Shown here piece by piece: positions 32,295 through 42,472 of a DNA stretch of 64,000 nt (positions within the stretch are counted from its first letter, which is position 1; each line of letters starts with the position of its first letter). The position numbers and the translations under genes are program-made. Under the pieces are notes generated by a model, which was given only the letters and a program-made list of their open reading frames with translations, was not told where the DNA came from and did no database searches. Source of the stretch: Limnanthes douglasii subsp. nivea (lineage: Eukaryota > Streptophyta > Magnoliopsida > Brassicales > Limnanthaceae); NCBI GenBank assembly GCA_036936605.1, contig JAUPFV010000001.1:156583187-156647186 (forward strand), given 5' to 3'.

Positions 32295-35200
32295 ATGGAA
32301 AGAGATTTTTCAATCGCTGCACCACCAGTCTTCGATGGAGACAATTATCAAATGTGGGCAGTTCGTATAGAGACTTACTTGGAGGCTTTAGATCTTTGGG
32401 AAGCAGTAGAAGAGGATTACGAAATCCCTCAACTTCCAGCAAACCCTACTATGGCACAGATCAAAGCACATACGGAAAAGAAGACGAGAAAATCAAAGGC
32501 AAAAGCTTGTCTATTTGCCGCTGTATCTCAGATGATATTCACACAAATAATATCTCTCAAAACGGCCAAAGAAATATGGGATTACCTCAAGGCTGAGTAC
32601 GAAGGATGTGAAAGGATTCGTGGAATGAAAGTCCTAAATTTAATTAGGAATTTTGAGTTGCAGAAGATGAAGGAGTCTGAGTGCGTGAAAGAGTATTCAG
32701 ACAGACTTCTCAGCATTGCTAACAAGGTGCGATTGCTTGGGTCTGAATTAAAAGACTCCATGATTGTTGAAAAGATATTGGTGACGGTTCCAGAGAGGTT
32801 TGAAGCAACCATTACTACTCTGGAGAACACCAAAGATCTGTCAAATATCTATCTTACAGAACTCTTAAATGCCTTACAAGCACAAGAGCAGAGGAGGTCT
32901 ATGAGGCAAGAAGAAGTGATTGAATGTGCCCTACCTTTAAAGCATCAAGACAACAACAGGTATAAAAAGGCAAACTTCAAAAACTCAATGGACAGTGGAG
33001 ATTCATCTAGAAATTATCAAAAAAGAAAAGAAGCAGATTTCAGAAAATCCTACCCGCCTTGCCGTCATTGTAAAATTAAAGGTCATCCACCACATATGTG
33101 TTGGAGGAGACCTGATGCTAAATGCTCCAAATGTAATCAAGTTGGAGATGAAGCTGCAATTGTAAAGTAAAGGGTCAGAAGCAGATGCAAGAAGCAAATG
33201 CACGTGTAGTTGATCAAGAAGAAGAAAATCAGTTGTTTGTGGTTACTTGTTTTTCAGGCAGAGAATCCATTGAAAGCTCGTCGATTGACAGTGGGTGCAC
33301 ATATGATAAAGAACTCTTTGAAGAATTAAAGGACACTGAAGTTAAAAGAGTGAGGATCAGAAATGGTGAACACCTGGAAGTCAAGGGGAAAGGTACACAC
33401 CTGGAAGTCAAGGGGAAAGATACAGTAGCTATAACAAGCTATGGAGGTACAAAGTTTATTTTAGATGTTTTATTTGTACCGAAAATTGATCAAAATTTAT
33501 TAAGTGTTGGTCAATTGCTTGATAAAGGCTATAAAGTATTGTTTGAGAATAAGCAGTGTCTCATCAAAGATGTTAGCGGCAAAGACTTGTTCAATGTTGA
33601 AATGAAAGCAAAAAGTTTTGCTCTAAATCCAATAGAAAAAGAGCAGATGGCTCTTAAATCCAGACCTTGTGCTACTGAGATTTGGCATAAAAGACTTGGG
33701 CATTTTCATCATCGAGGGCTGCTTCATCTGCAGTCAAAGAAGCTGGTTGAAGGACTCACAGACATTGATGATGACATGCCTCATTGTCAGTCTTGTAATT
33801 TTGGTAAGCAACACAGGAAACCATTTCCTAAACAAGCTTGGAGAGCCTCGAGAAAGCTACAACTGGTTTATACTGATCTCCTTGTTCCTCAACGAACACC
33901 ATCACTAAATGGTAATCTCTATTATATCATTTTTATTGATGATCTAAGAAGAATGTGTTGGATTTATTTTTTAAAGAGAAAATCAGAAGTTGCTGGTGTG
34001 TTTTGGAAATTCAAATCAAGAGTTGAGAATGAAAGTGGATGTTTGATTCAGACTATAAGGTCTGATAATGGCGGGGAATACACTTCAGAAAATTTTAACA
34101 GGTTTTGTGAAGATGCTGGAATTGAACATCAACTAACAACACCATTCTCTCCTCAACAAAATAGAGTCAGTGAAAGAAAATAGATTCATAATGGAGATGA
34201 CGAGATGCATGCTTCATGAAAAAAATCTTCCAAAATGCTTTTGGGGAGAAGCAGCAAACACTGCTGTGTACTTACAAAATCGAATTTCGACGAAAGCTGT
34301 AAACGATTTGATACCATTTGAAGCTTGGTATGGTTACAAACCTTCTTTAAAGTTTCTTAGAATATTTGGCTGCCTTTGTTTCACTTATATTCCACTGGTC
34401 AAGCGAGATAAGCTTGATAAAAAGGCAGAAGCCGGAATTTGTATTGGGTATAACAGTATATCCAAAGCTTATAAAATTTTCCAGCCACTTACTGGTCGAG
34501 TTATAGTGAGCAGAGATGTTCATTTTATTGAAAATGAGCAATGGAATTGGGAAGAATCAACCAAGGTGAACCAAAATTTTAATTCACAAAACAGTTCAAT
34601 CAATGGTAGCATGATAGAAGAAGAAGAACCTAGAGTTGAGGGGCAAGATGCTTCAGTTGATGATGCTCCGGTAAGAGGTACTAGGTCTCTGTCTAATATT
34701 TATCAAAGGTGTAATGTAGCTATCTGTGAACCTACAGGGTTCTGTGATGCAAAAGACAGTCAGCATTGGATGGTTGCAATGCAGGAGGAGCTGTCGACGA
34801 TTGTAAAAAATAATACTTGGGAGTTGGTTGATTGATCTCTAAACAGAAAAATAATTGGTGTAAAATGGGTTTTCAGAACAAGGCTGAATCCTGATGTTTC
34901 AGTTAACAGATTCAAAGCAAGACATGTTGTAAAAGGATATGCACAAGTGTTTGGAGTGGACTATTCGGAAACATTTGCAGATGTTGCTAGGCTTGACACA
35001 GTAAGATTACTGCTTGCTCGTGCTGCTCAAAATAGTTGGAAAGTGTTCCAACTTGATGTTAAATCTGCGTTCTTAAATGGAGATTTGTAAGAAGAAATTT
35101 TTGTTGAACAACCTGAAGGTTTTGTAAACAGAGGGAATGAAGATAAAGTCTGTTTGTTAAAAAAGGATTTATACGGCCTAAAACAGGCTCCGCGAGCATG

Positions 35201-36254
35201 GTACATCAAGATTGATGATCATTTGGTGGGTCTTGGCTTTCACAAATGTCAATCTGAACTCACATTATATGTCAAGAATGAAGGTACAAATACCTTAATC
35301 ATTTCTCTTTATGTAAATGATTTGTTAATTACATGAAACAACCTTGATCAAATTAATCAGTTTAAACTCGAAATGGAAGAGGTTTTCGAAATGACAGACC
35401 TTGGTCTGATGTCATACTTCCTTTTCATTGAGATCAAACAAAGCCATGATGAAGTGATCATATGTCAAGGAATGTATGCAAAGCAGATACTTAAAAAAAT
35501 TCAAATGGAAGATTGCAAAGCAATGAATACTCATCTCAATCAAAAGGAGAAGGTGGTCAAAGATGATGGTTTTGCTAAGGTTATTGAAGCTGAGTTCAGG
35601 AGTTTGGTAGGTTGTCTGATGTATTTGACAGCAACCAGACCGGACATATTAAATGCTGTAAGTATTCTCTCCAGATTCATGTTTTGTCCCAACGAAACTT
35701 ATATGACAGGTGCGAAAAGAGTTATCAGATACGTAAAGGGGACTTGGAATTATGGAGTTAAGTTTTTGAAGCAGAAAGAGATGAAACTAATTGGTTTCTC
35801 TGACAATGATTGGGGTGGCTCGATTGATGATATGCAAAGTACATCAGGTTACTATTTTTCCCTCGGATCAGGTATATTCTCTTGGAGTTCAAGAAACCAG
35901 GAAACAATAGCTCAATCCACTGCTGAAGCAGAATTTATAGTTGTTGCAGCTATTGTTAATCAAGCTCTTTGGTTAAGGAAACTTCTAGTTGATCTAAACA
36001 TGGAGCAAAAACAAAGAACTGAAATACTAGTTGATAATCAAGCTATCATTGCGATATCAAACAATCCGGTCTTTCATAGAAAGACTAAACACTTCAATAT
36101 CAAGCCATTCTTTGTTCGAGAAGTTCAAAAGAGTGGTGATGCGAGTCTGCGTTACTGAAAATCTAAAGATCAAATTGCAGATATTTTCACTAAACCTCTG
36201 CCACTTAGCAAGTTTGAAGATTTGAGAAAAAGACTTGGAGTTTGCAGCTTCTAA
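32295..36254 (+). pseudogene. Copia B gag-pol, multiple lesions
   Basis: Gag (from ATG 32295, MERDFSIAAPPVFDGDNYQMW) is open for 291 codons and includes a CCHC knuckle (CRHCKIKGHPPHMC); a second partial knuckle (CSKCNQ) is hit by a frameshift near 33140. Protease (IDSGCT), integrase (HKRLGH...[27 protein letters not shown]) follow in another frame to about 34183. There, loss of two As in an A run shifts the frame back. RT and RNase H then carry stops at 34833, 35088, 35334 and 36156. The RT box reads YVNDLL at about 35310, with the first catalytic Asp changed to Asn. A 27-bp in-frame duplication (HLEVKGKGT twice) lies at about 33370-33420. The integrase Gly of QQNG is Arg. The copy is inactive. 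Confidence 0.94.
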
Positions 36255-36265
36255 ACAAGGAGGAG

Positions 36266-36517
36266 TGTTAGAATTATTTAGAAGCTGTTATTTTATGTTC
36301 ACACTGTGTGTCTTTTGGTTGTCCTCTGAAGCATGCTTCACTTTACTTGTAATTTTTATTTAACTTGTGTTAGTCATTTAACATGTGTTAGTGACTTTTA
36401 TGTGTATTTAGACCAACAATTTTATTAAATGAATGTAGTCTTTTCTTTTCACATTCTAGTAACTCCTCTTCCTCTCTCATTTACTCTTACTTTTAAACCT
36501 TTGTTTCTGCACCACCA
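36266..36517 (+). repeat. 3' LTR of Copia B
   Basis: 252 bp, TGTTAGAATTATTTAG to GCACCACCA, followed by TTATC. It is preceded by the purine run AAACAAGGAGGAG. Confidence 0.95.
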
Positions 36518-36522
36518 TTATC

Positions 36523-39500
36523 AACCTCATGTTTCGGTTACAATAGTTACTTCAGTACTTCACCGAGTACCATAAGTACAGTATAAAAAATATCAACAAA
36601 TCACATATCATCTCGCTCTCCCACCCGTTACAACGGTGCAATTAAGAGCGCTATAAACTCAATCAAATTATGCAAAATCAAGTTCAAGTTGTTTTCGTTT
36701 TATGTAGGTCGTTCGCAAGATGTTGGAAGGGCCGAAGGAATAAGTGGTTGATGCATGATAACTACACCAAGCTTAACGAGCGTATACCAATAAGTTTTTT
36801 TATAAAACCAAGAACTATGTTCAGTATATGAAGCTTTTGTATATAACTAAGCCTCGTGATGACAAGAATACCAAGTATTTTAAGTACCAAAATAACATTG
36901 ATCACTGGATTATTTCCTTGCGAGAAGAGATCTAGAGTCTGATCGAAGCAGCTACAGTTTGTGAGAAATAAAAATAATGGTGTTTAGAAGAACACGAGGA
37001 ATAGGTTAGGATCTGCTGCCGGAGTTGGAGGACCAAACGGTCGTTCCAAAGTATGAAAATCCCAACATGCCGAATCGATGCCCATCCGAACTGTCATACC
37101 GTGCGTACTATTTCAGCTGGGGATGATTTACGTTTATGCTTCAGGCTTCTTACCTTTTTTGGGAGCGATTCTGCTTCGGATATCACCAATTCTTCTGATA
37201 AATAACATCATATAAGTATTGACGCACAGTTTGGAGGAAGAAACTCACCATATTTTAATCAAGCTCCTTACCTATTATTATATTTGATGATGACGATCTT
37301 CAAAACCTAGCTAGCCCTCATGAGGATGCAGTTTTAATAACTGTGGACATGGAAGTTCAAGAGATACGAAAGGTTTTGATCGAGAATGGTTTTTGGTTTT
37401 CCTAAGGTAAGTTTCATCGTTACTTGAGAATTTGAGGCAAATGTTATTCTAGGAAATGACGAGTGTAGTAAGGTAATTCGAGTGTTTTTTATGATTTTAG
37501 TTAACCCCACTTTGTACAATGTGTTTTTGGTAGATCATGGCTCAAAAATATGTACGTCACCACTTTGATTTTTCATTACTAGATTCGATACATCGTGAGG
37601 TACAAGGTGACAAGGAGTGTTATACAACATATATCAAACTAAAAAAATTAAAATAAACGTTTTCGGGGCATAACAAAGTGGTCGAGGTTGTCGAAGGTCC
37701 TAGGGAGACCCATATGATTGTTACTCCTAGGGAGGACGCCGAAACTTATTATTTTGAGGAGGGAAAATCTTGACCATTAACACCTTACTGTCAGGGTTTT
37801 GAGAAACTAATCTTGTTTCTATCAAATAATTTAGATTCTTTTAAATGGTTTTTGAAATATGTAACTAGTGCCCCAATTAAGAGTTTTTCCATAAGTTACC
37901 AGTTAACCCAAACGCAAGCATTTTCCACTGATAATTCCCTGGTTATAATCACGAAGGTTAATAGATTATTAATTATTTTCCACATGAGGGAGTGTTAGTA
38001 TACTACATCGACGACCAGCCCAGTTTTAGTGAATGAAATTTTGAGGATGTGTATTGACTTTATATATTTGAACATAGTGTGAATGAAAGACCCTTTCATA
38101 TCTAGAGGGTATATCTATTGGTGGATTAAACCTTGGGAAATAAATTCATGTTATTCATAGATGTATACTCCCGATTACAATCAGATCTAGATCCATCCAT
38201 CAGACGAGGAAAACACAACATTCGCTTCTTATCGAGGCTTACATTCTTACAAGATCATGTATTTTAATTTGAAGAATGTTATGGAAACTTACCAAACGCT
38301 GGTCAACAAGGATTCTCTCAAATATTTAGGAACATCAAAGCGTATATTGGTGACATGTTGGTCAAACGTTATGAAAATCTAAACATATTCCTTATCTGGT
38401 TGAATTTTTCAAAACATTAAGGGCTATTAAACTAAAAATTAATTTGGAGAAGTGTACTTTCAGGCTTTGGGTCCGGTACTTTCCTTTGTTAATTATTCAA
38501 TGAGAAATGAATCAAGGCCGATCATACACATCTAGAAACCATGGCTTCAATGTAGCCACCTTGTCCATTGAAAGAATTTCAGGATTTGACGGATAGGTAT
38601 GTTGTACTTAACATGTTTATCTTTAGATCTTCATATAAATTAACACATTTCTTCTCTAGAGTCAATATCCAAATCTGTCACATGCGAGAAGTTATTTTTT
38701 ACTTAGTTGTTGATGATTTTGTTGTAAATTTATTCTTATAAGAGAAAAGGTTAAATATTCGAAGTTCGTTTACTATGTGGGTAAGATATTTTTATCAACC
38801 AAAACTAGGTATCTTCAGCTTGGAAAGTTAGCTATGACCTTAATCGTCGTTGTAAGAAAAATGAGACCTTATTTATAAGCACATTCCATTGTGTTTTAAA
38901 CTTCTTTTATGATTCATAACATTATTCGAAATCATGACATATGAGGAAGATTAACCATATGGGCAGTGAAGGTGGGGAAATTTGACATAACATACGATCT
39001 GGGAACATCCATTAAAGCTCAAGCTTTGGATGATTTTTTAGCAGAGTTTTACGTTGAAATGACTGAACTGTCATGTGACACCTTAGAGCCGGAGTGGATA
39101 ATCTAGACTGATGGAAGTTCTAACATCTCAAGTTACGGGGATAAGGTGAAATTATGTGGCTCATTTTAGGGAAACTATGAATTAGGTAATTCATTTTGGT
39201 TTCCAAACATTGCAAAATGAGGTTGAGTACGAACCTGCTATTGCAAAAATTCTGTTAGCCCATATTTATAGAGTGAAACATGGTTCAATTGATAAATAAC
39301 TCCATATCTTTTGATAAATCACACATTTAGAAAGGCAAAGGCTCATACAAAGAATTTGATTAAATATCTTAAGACATTTAAGAATCATTCACAACTTATT
39401 GAAAACATGAAGTAGAAACAAGTCCTAAGGACAAAAAAATATTTGAAAAAATGATTGGCTTCTATAGCCTATTGCAAAATCGAGCCTTTGGTTTTTTGGC

Positions 39501-40100
39501 AAGATTATCAATGGGATAGCCTCTTTTTTCCAAACCAGATGTGTATAACAAAACATTTCCATTCATTTCCACCCATAGAAATATAGGCAAGTGAAGGTTA
39601 CTAACAAAATATGCAAGTGAAAGTTACTAACAAAAATAGGGAAGTCCCAAAAAATAACATTATGGAAGCTGTTGGTAAGAGACATAACTTTCGAGGTTGG
39701 CATACATGACAACAACTCGGATTTGCAAAAGTGAAACCCCTTTTGCCTTAGTGTATGTCGTAGACACGGTTATCCTAGAAGATATCATATTACCATTCTT
39801 TAAAATGTCCATTTAAGAAATGCCGAACTATATTTTCTCGAGACAAAAATAAAAAATGTTCACTTGACAATCTAACATTGCAAACCCTTATTTGAGTAGA
39901 TAAACAACAAAAGTACGAGGAAATTCATTTAAGGTTAAAGACAAGATCTTAAGGAAAGTCTTCTTACATATTAAAAACCGGAGGACCGATAAGCTAGGTA
40001 TGGAATATGAAAGACCATACACAGTATTCGAAATGGTTAAGGAAAAGAATAACAAATTGGTGGAGGAAACTTAAACACAATATTGAGCAGCTCATAATAT
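36523..40100 (+). pseudogene. Gypsy element H pol remnant
   Basis: Stop-ridden Ty3/Gypsy polyprotein in + orientation. Recognisable pieces in order: protease-like VFLVDHGSK near 37525; RT end near 38350-38520 (NIKAYIGDMLVKR, then LKINLEKCTFRL); the RT-RNase H connector near 38575; RNase H at about 38965-39420 (SIKAQALDDFLAEFYVEM, EPEWII, TDGSSN, KTFKNHSQLIE); integrase C-terminal module at about 39890-40075 (KVFLHIKNRRTDKLGMEYER, PYTVFEMV). The RT active-site box is YIGD instead of YIDD. The KAQALADF-type RNase H and order PR-RT-RNaseH-IN fit the plant Tat-like group. Frames change too often to give one reading. The upstream gag is at 31518-32000. Confidence 0.85.
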
Positions 40101-40923
40101 ATCACGTGTATAAATGTAATTAATTTTAAATTTACTTTGTACTATTGTTTCCGTAATTTTGAAGAGACCTCTGTTATATTCGTTTCTTACCATGGTGGAG
40201 TAGAATTGTTTTAATGAGGTTCCCATATAGTAATGTTATTAATAAAGTTCTTGCCATTTTTTAACTTGGGTAATTATTATTTCTTCGGTTCCATTTGAAG
40301 CATTTGTAAAATTGGTCAAAAAAATTCTGAAGCCATTGTAAAGTTTCCAAACTTTGTTGGTCAAGGGGAAATTGAGTGCTTTAACTGTGTGGTTTGCGAA
40401 GCCTGAGTAAAGTATACCAACCTTAATTGGTCATAGTGCAATATGATGATCTACAAATATGATAAACACTGCTCTGAAACCTTCAGAAATTATTCCAACC
40501 GCAGTTGGTAAAAAAGATCCTATGCGCTAAGTTAGGAGATAACAAATTAAGGTTTTAGCAAAGGCTTGTGCCCCTTCAAAAAATTATCACTTTTTTTGTT
40601 TCGGCCGAGCCAAAGCAGAATGAAAAAAACAAATTAAGATAAAATGAATAAAATTTCCTTAACATTTTAAAAGACTTAAGTGGCCCTATGCATACATGAA
40701 CTACATTACAAAATAATTTGGTCATCTACGGAATTTAGTCATAAATAAAAATGTATTATTCATCCAAGGACTTCTATCTTACTCAAAGAGGGAAAAATAT
40801 ATTATGCCATAACAAAACACTCAGATATCTGAGAGGCTGTTAAACTTGAAAACAAAAATTAAATTGAGAGGAAAGGTTGCAAGTCTAAGTAGTTGAAGTC
40901 ATTTTTCTAGAATTATGACGCTA
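40101..40923 (+). other. Gypsy H 3' non-coding region
   Basis: AT-rich sequence after pol. Contains spaced, related words around TTGGTCA (near 40306, 40358, 40425) and AACCGCAGTTGGTAAA (40498), suggesting degenerate internal repeats. No LTR of H could be delimited. Confidence 0.4.
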
Positions 40924-41138
40924 TTCTTGGCTCATATAACAGCACCGGCCACGATTTTGAGGAATGCTCTTCCTCACTGGTCTTCGTATCGTTTTCCTCC
41001 ATTGTTTTCTCCTCTATCTCATCTTCATTATCAACAAAAAATACTCTAGTTAGTCTCTTATCAACCGATACCATCTTTCATAAATACCCTATGTGATGGT
41101 CAGGAAATGTTAGATGCATGAAAAAGAAAATTGGAGAC
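40924..41138 (+). repeat. 215-bp flanking direct repeat, left copy
   Basis: From TTCTTGGCTCATATAACAGC to AATTGGAGAC, immediately before the 5' LTR of Copia I. The same 215 bp with 2 differences (by eye) is at 47155-47369, immediately after the element. In reverse complement it reads as part of an acidic coding remnant (EDEIEEKTMEEND). Confidence 0.96.
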
Positions 41139-41786
41139 TGTTGGGCTCTTCCTATGTGGGAGTCCAATTATCATATGGGCTAAGCCCAATTTGGATAACA
41201 CATAGGATTTTGGTTTATGTATAAATATATATTTATACAGTGTCTTTCTGAGATGAGCATCATATTCTATACTGCAGTTTTTGAGAGAAAAAGGTGATCC
41301 GAGGCGAAACTTTGTGCTTTCAATCGGACTGTCTCCGGTTGTCCGATCGGCTTCAATTTTGGTGAGAAGGCTCGTCCACTTGTCCTCTATAATCTATCGA
41401 GAGGGTTTTTGATTTGGAGTCATCTAAGTGTGTTTTTCGATCATCTTATTTTAACTGCGTTTTGGGGATATTTCAGTGAGTTTTCTGATTTTGGTTCATT
41501 ATCTTGTGTATTGGGGTTTTGTATGAAGTTGTCATACTTCTTGTGGCGTATGCTCTAGTTTTATCTAGAGAATAGTTTTGTAACCCATCTTCTGATAGTG
41601 AATATTTGGTTGGACTCCGAAATCAGTCCCGTGGTTTTTACTTCCTACACTGGGAAGGTTTTCCACGTAAAAAGTGTTCTGTGTTGTTTGCGTTTATTTT
41701 ATTCAGACTTGATATTTTTGGGATCGTTATCTCTATCATACTTGATACAAGAAAGAAGATTTCGTTTGTGCTTTTATTTCTTGTCA
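41139..41786 (+). repeat. 5' LTR of Copia I
   Basis: 648 bp, TGTTGGGCTCTTCC to TTCTTGTCA, with a TATAAATATATATTTATA promoter-like stretch near 41220. Confidence 0.94.
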
Positions 41787-41788
41787 TG

Positions 41789-41800
41789 TGGTATCAGAGC
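41789..41800 (+). other. first primer-binding site of Copia I
   Basis: TGGTATCAGAGC two bases after the LTR; perfect match to the plant initiator-Met site. It lies in a 16-nt word CATGTGGTATCAGAGC (41785-41800) that recurs exactly at 42427-42442. Confidence 0.93.
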
Positions 41801-42197
41801 TCCAGGCCCAGACAGTACGCGATGTGGTGGGTGATGTGGGTGAAATTCTCATTAGTCGAACATGATGAATTAGTAGCCGTACTCAAGATCCTTGTTTAGA
41901 GTGCCCGTGGCTTATCAAGCAGTGTGGCTTGATTTGAGGCTCATCAAGCATTGTGGCTTGATTGGAGAGATCCTCGTTTGGAGTGCCCGTTGCTCATCAA
42001 GCAGTGTGGCTTGATTGGAGTGTATCAAGACGGTGGTACTTGTTTGGAGTGACGTTAAGGAACAAGGCAGGATGGTCGAGATCAGATAGATCCGCTGTAA
42101 AGGCTCTAGAGATCAGGCAGCCCCAACCTGATTAGAGTGAGCGGATGGATGTCAATTGAGAGGAGGCTAAAGTGGTACTTTGTTCGAGAGGAAGATT
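41801..42197 (+). other. Copia I leader with short imperfect repeats
   Basis: About 400 bp without a coding signal. It contains three related segments of the form CATCAAGCANTGTGGCTTGAT at about 41917, 41941 and 41995, and TGGAGTGCCCGT words. It ends with a purine-rich run (GAGAGGAAGATT) directly before the LTR-like block, the position a polypurine tract would take. Confidence 0.7.
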
Positions 42198-42428
42198 TGT
42201 TAGGGTAGCGACCAAAGTTCCACATCCCACATCGGTAAAACATGGGAAGGATCAATGGTATATAAGTGAGAACATATCTCAACTAGTATGAGGCCTTTTG
42301 GTAGTGGACCAAATGCAAAGCCGTGAGGGCCTTCGGGTGCCAAAGCGGACAATATCATACTAGTGTTGAGATCGGTTGTGTCCGTACTTATATACGGAGG
42401 AGGAATATATGGGGTCATATTCCCAACA
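42198..42428 (+). repeat. extra LTR-like block in Copia I leader
   Basis: 231 bp beginning TGTTAGGGTAGCGACC and ending ATTCCCAACA, so TG...CA with TGTT/AACA termini. It contains CCCACATCGG, TATATAAGTG, GCCGTGAGGGCC and AAAGCGGACAATATC. It is unrelated in sequence to the outer LTR. A purine tract precedes it and a perfect primer site follows it after two bases. No 5-bp duplication flanks it (AGATT against TGTGG), so it is not a simple solo-LTR insertion. A related block lies at 51479-51717 on the other strand. Confidence 0.82.
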
Positions 42429-42430
42429 TG

Positions 42431-42442
42431 TGGTATCAGAGC
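42431..42442 (+). other. second primer-binding site of Copia I
   Basis: TGGTATCAGAGC directly after the inner LTR-like block and 30 bp before the gag ATG. It is identical to the outer site. Confidence 0.88.
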
Positions 42443-42472
42443 GAGAGGTTGTGTACTTGTCTTGTATCAAAT

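Larger units (their letters stand above)
32006..36517 (+). mobile_element. Copia B, complete, decayed
   Basis: Perfect target duplication TTATC at 32001-32005 and 36518-36522. 5' LTR 32006-32250, primer site 32254-32265, gag-pol 32295-36254 (broken), polypurine tract 36253-36265, 3' LTR 36266-36517. Same family as element A; the shared 3' parts are very similar. It lies within the gag-pol region of Gypsy element H, which continues at 36523. Confidence 0.97.

Noticed and set aside
42198..42428. Inner LTR-like block as a simple solo-LTR insertion into Copia I
   Set aside because: No 5-bp duplication (AGATT left, TGTGG right), and a purine tract and primer site abut it exactly.
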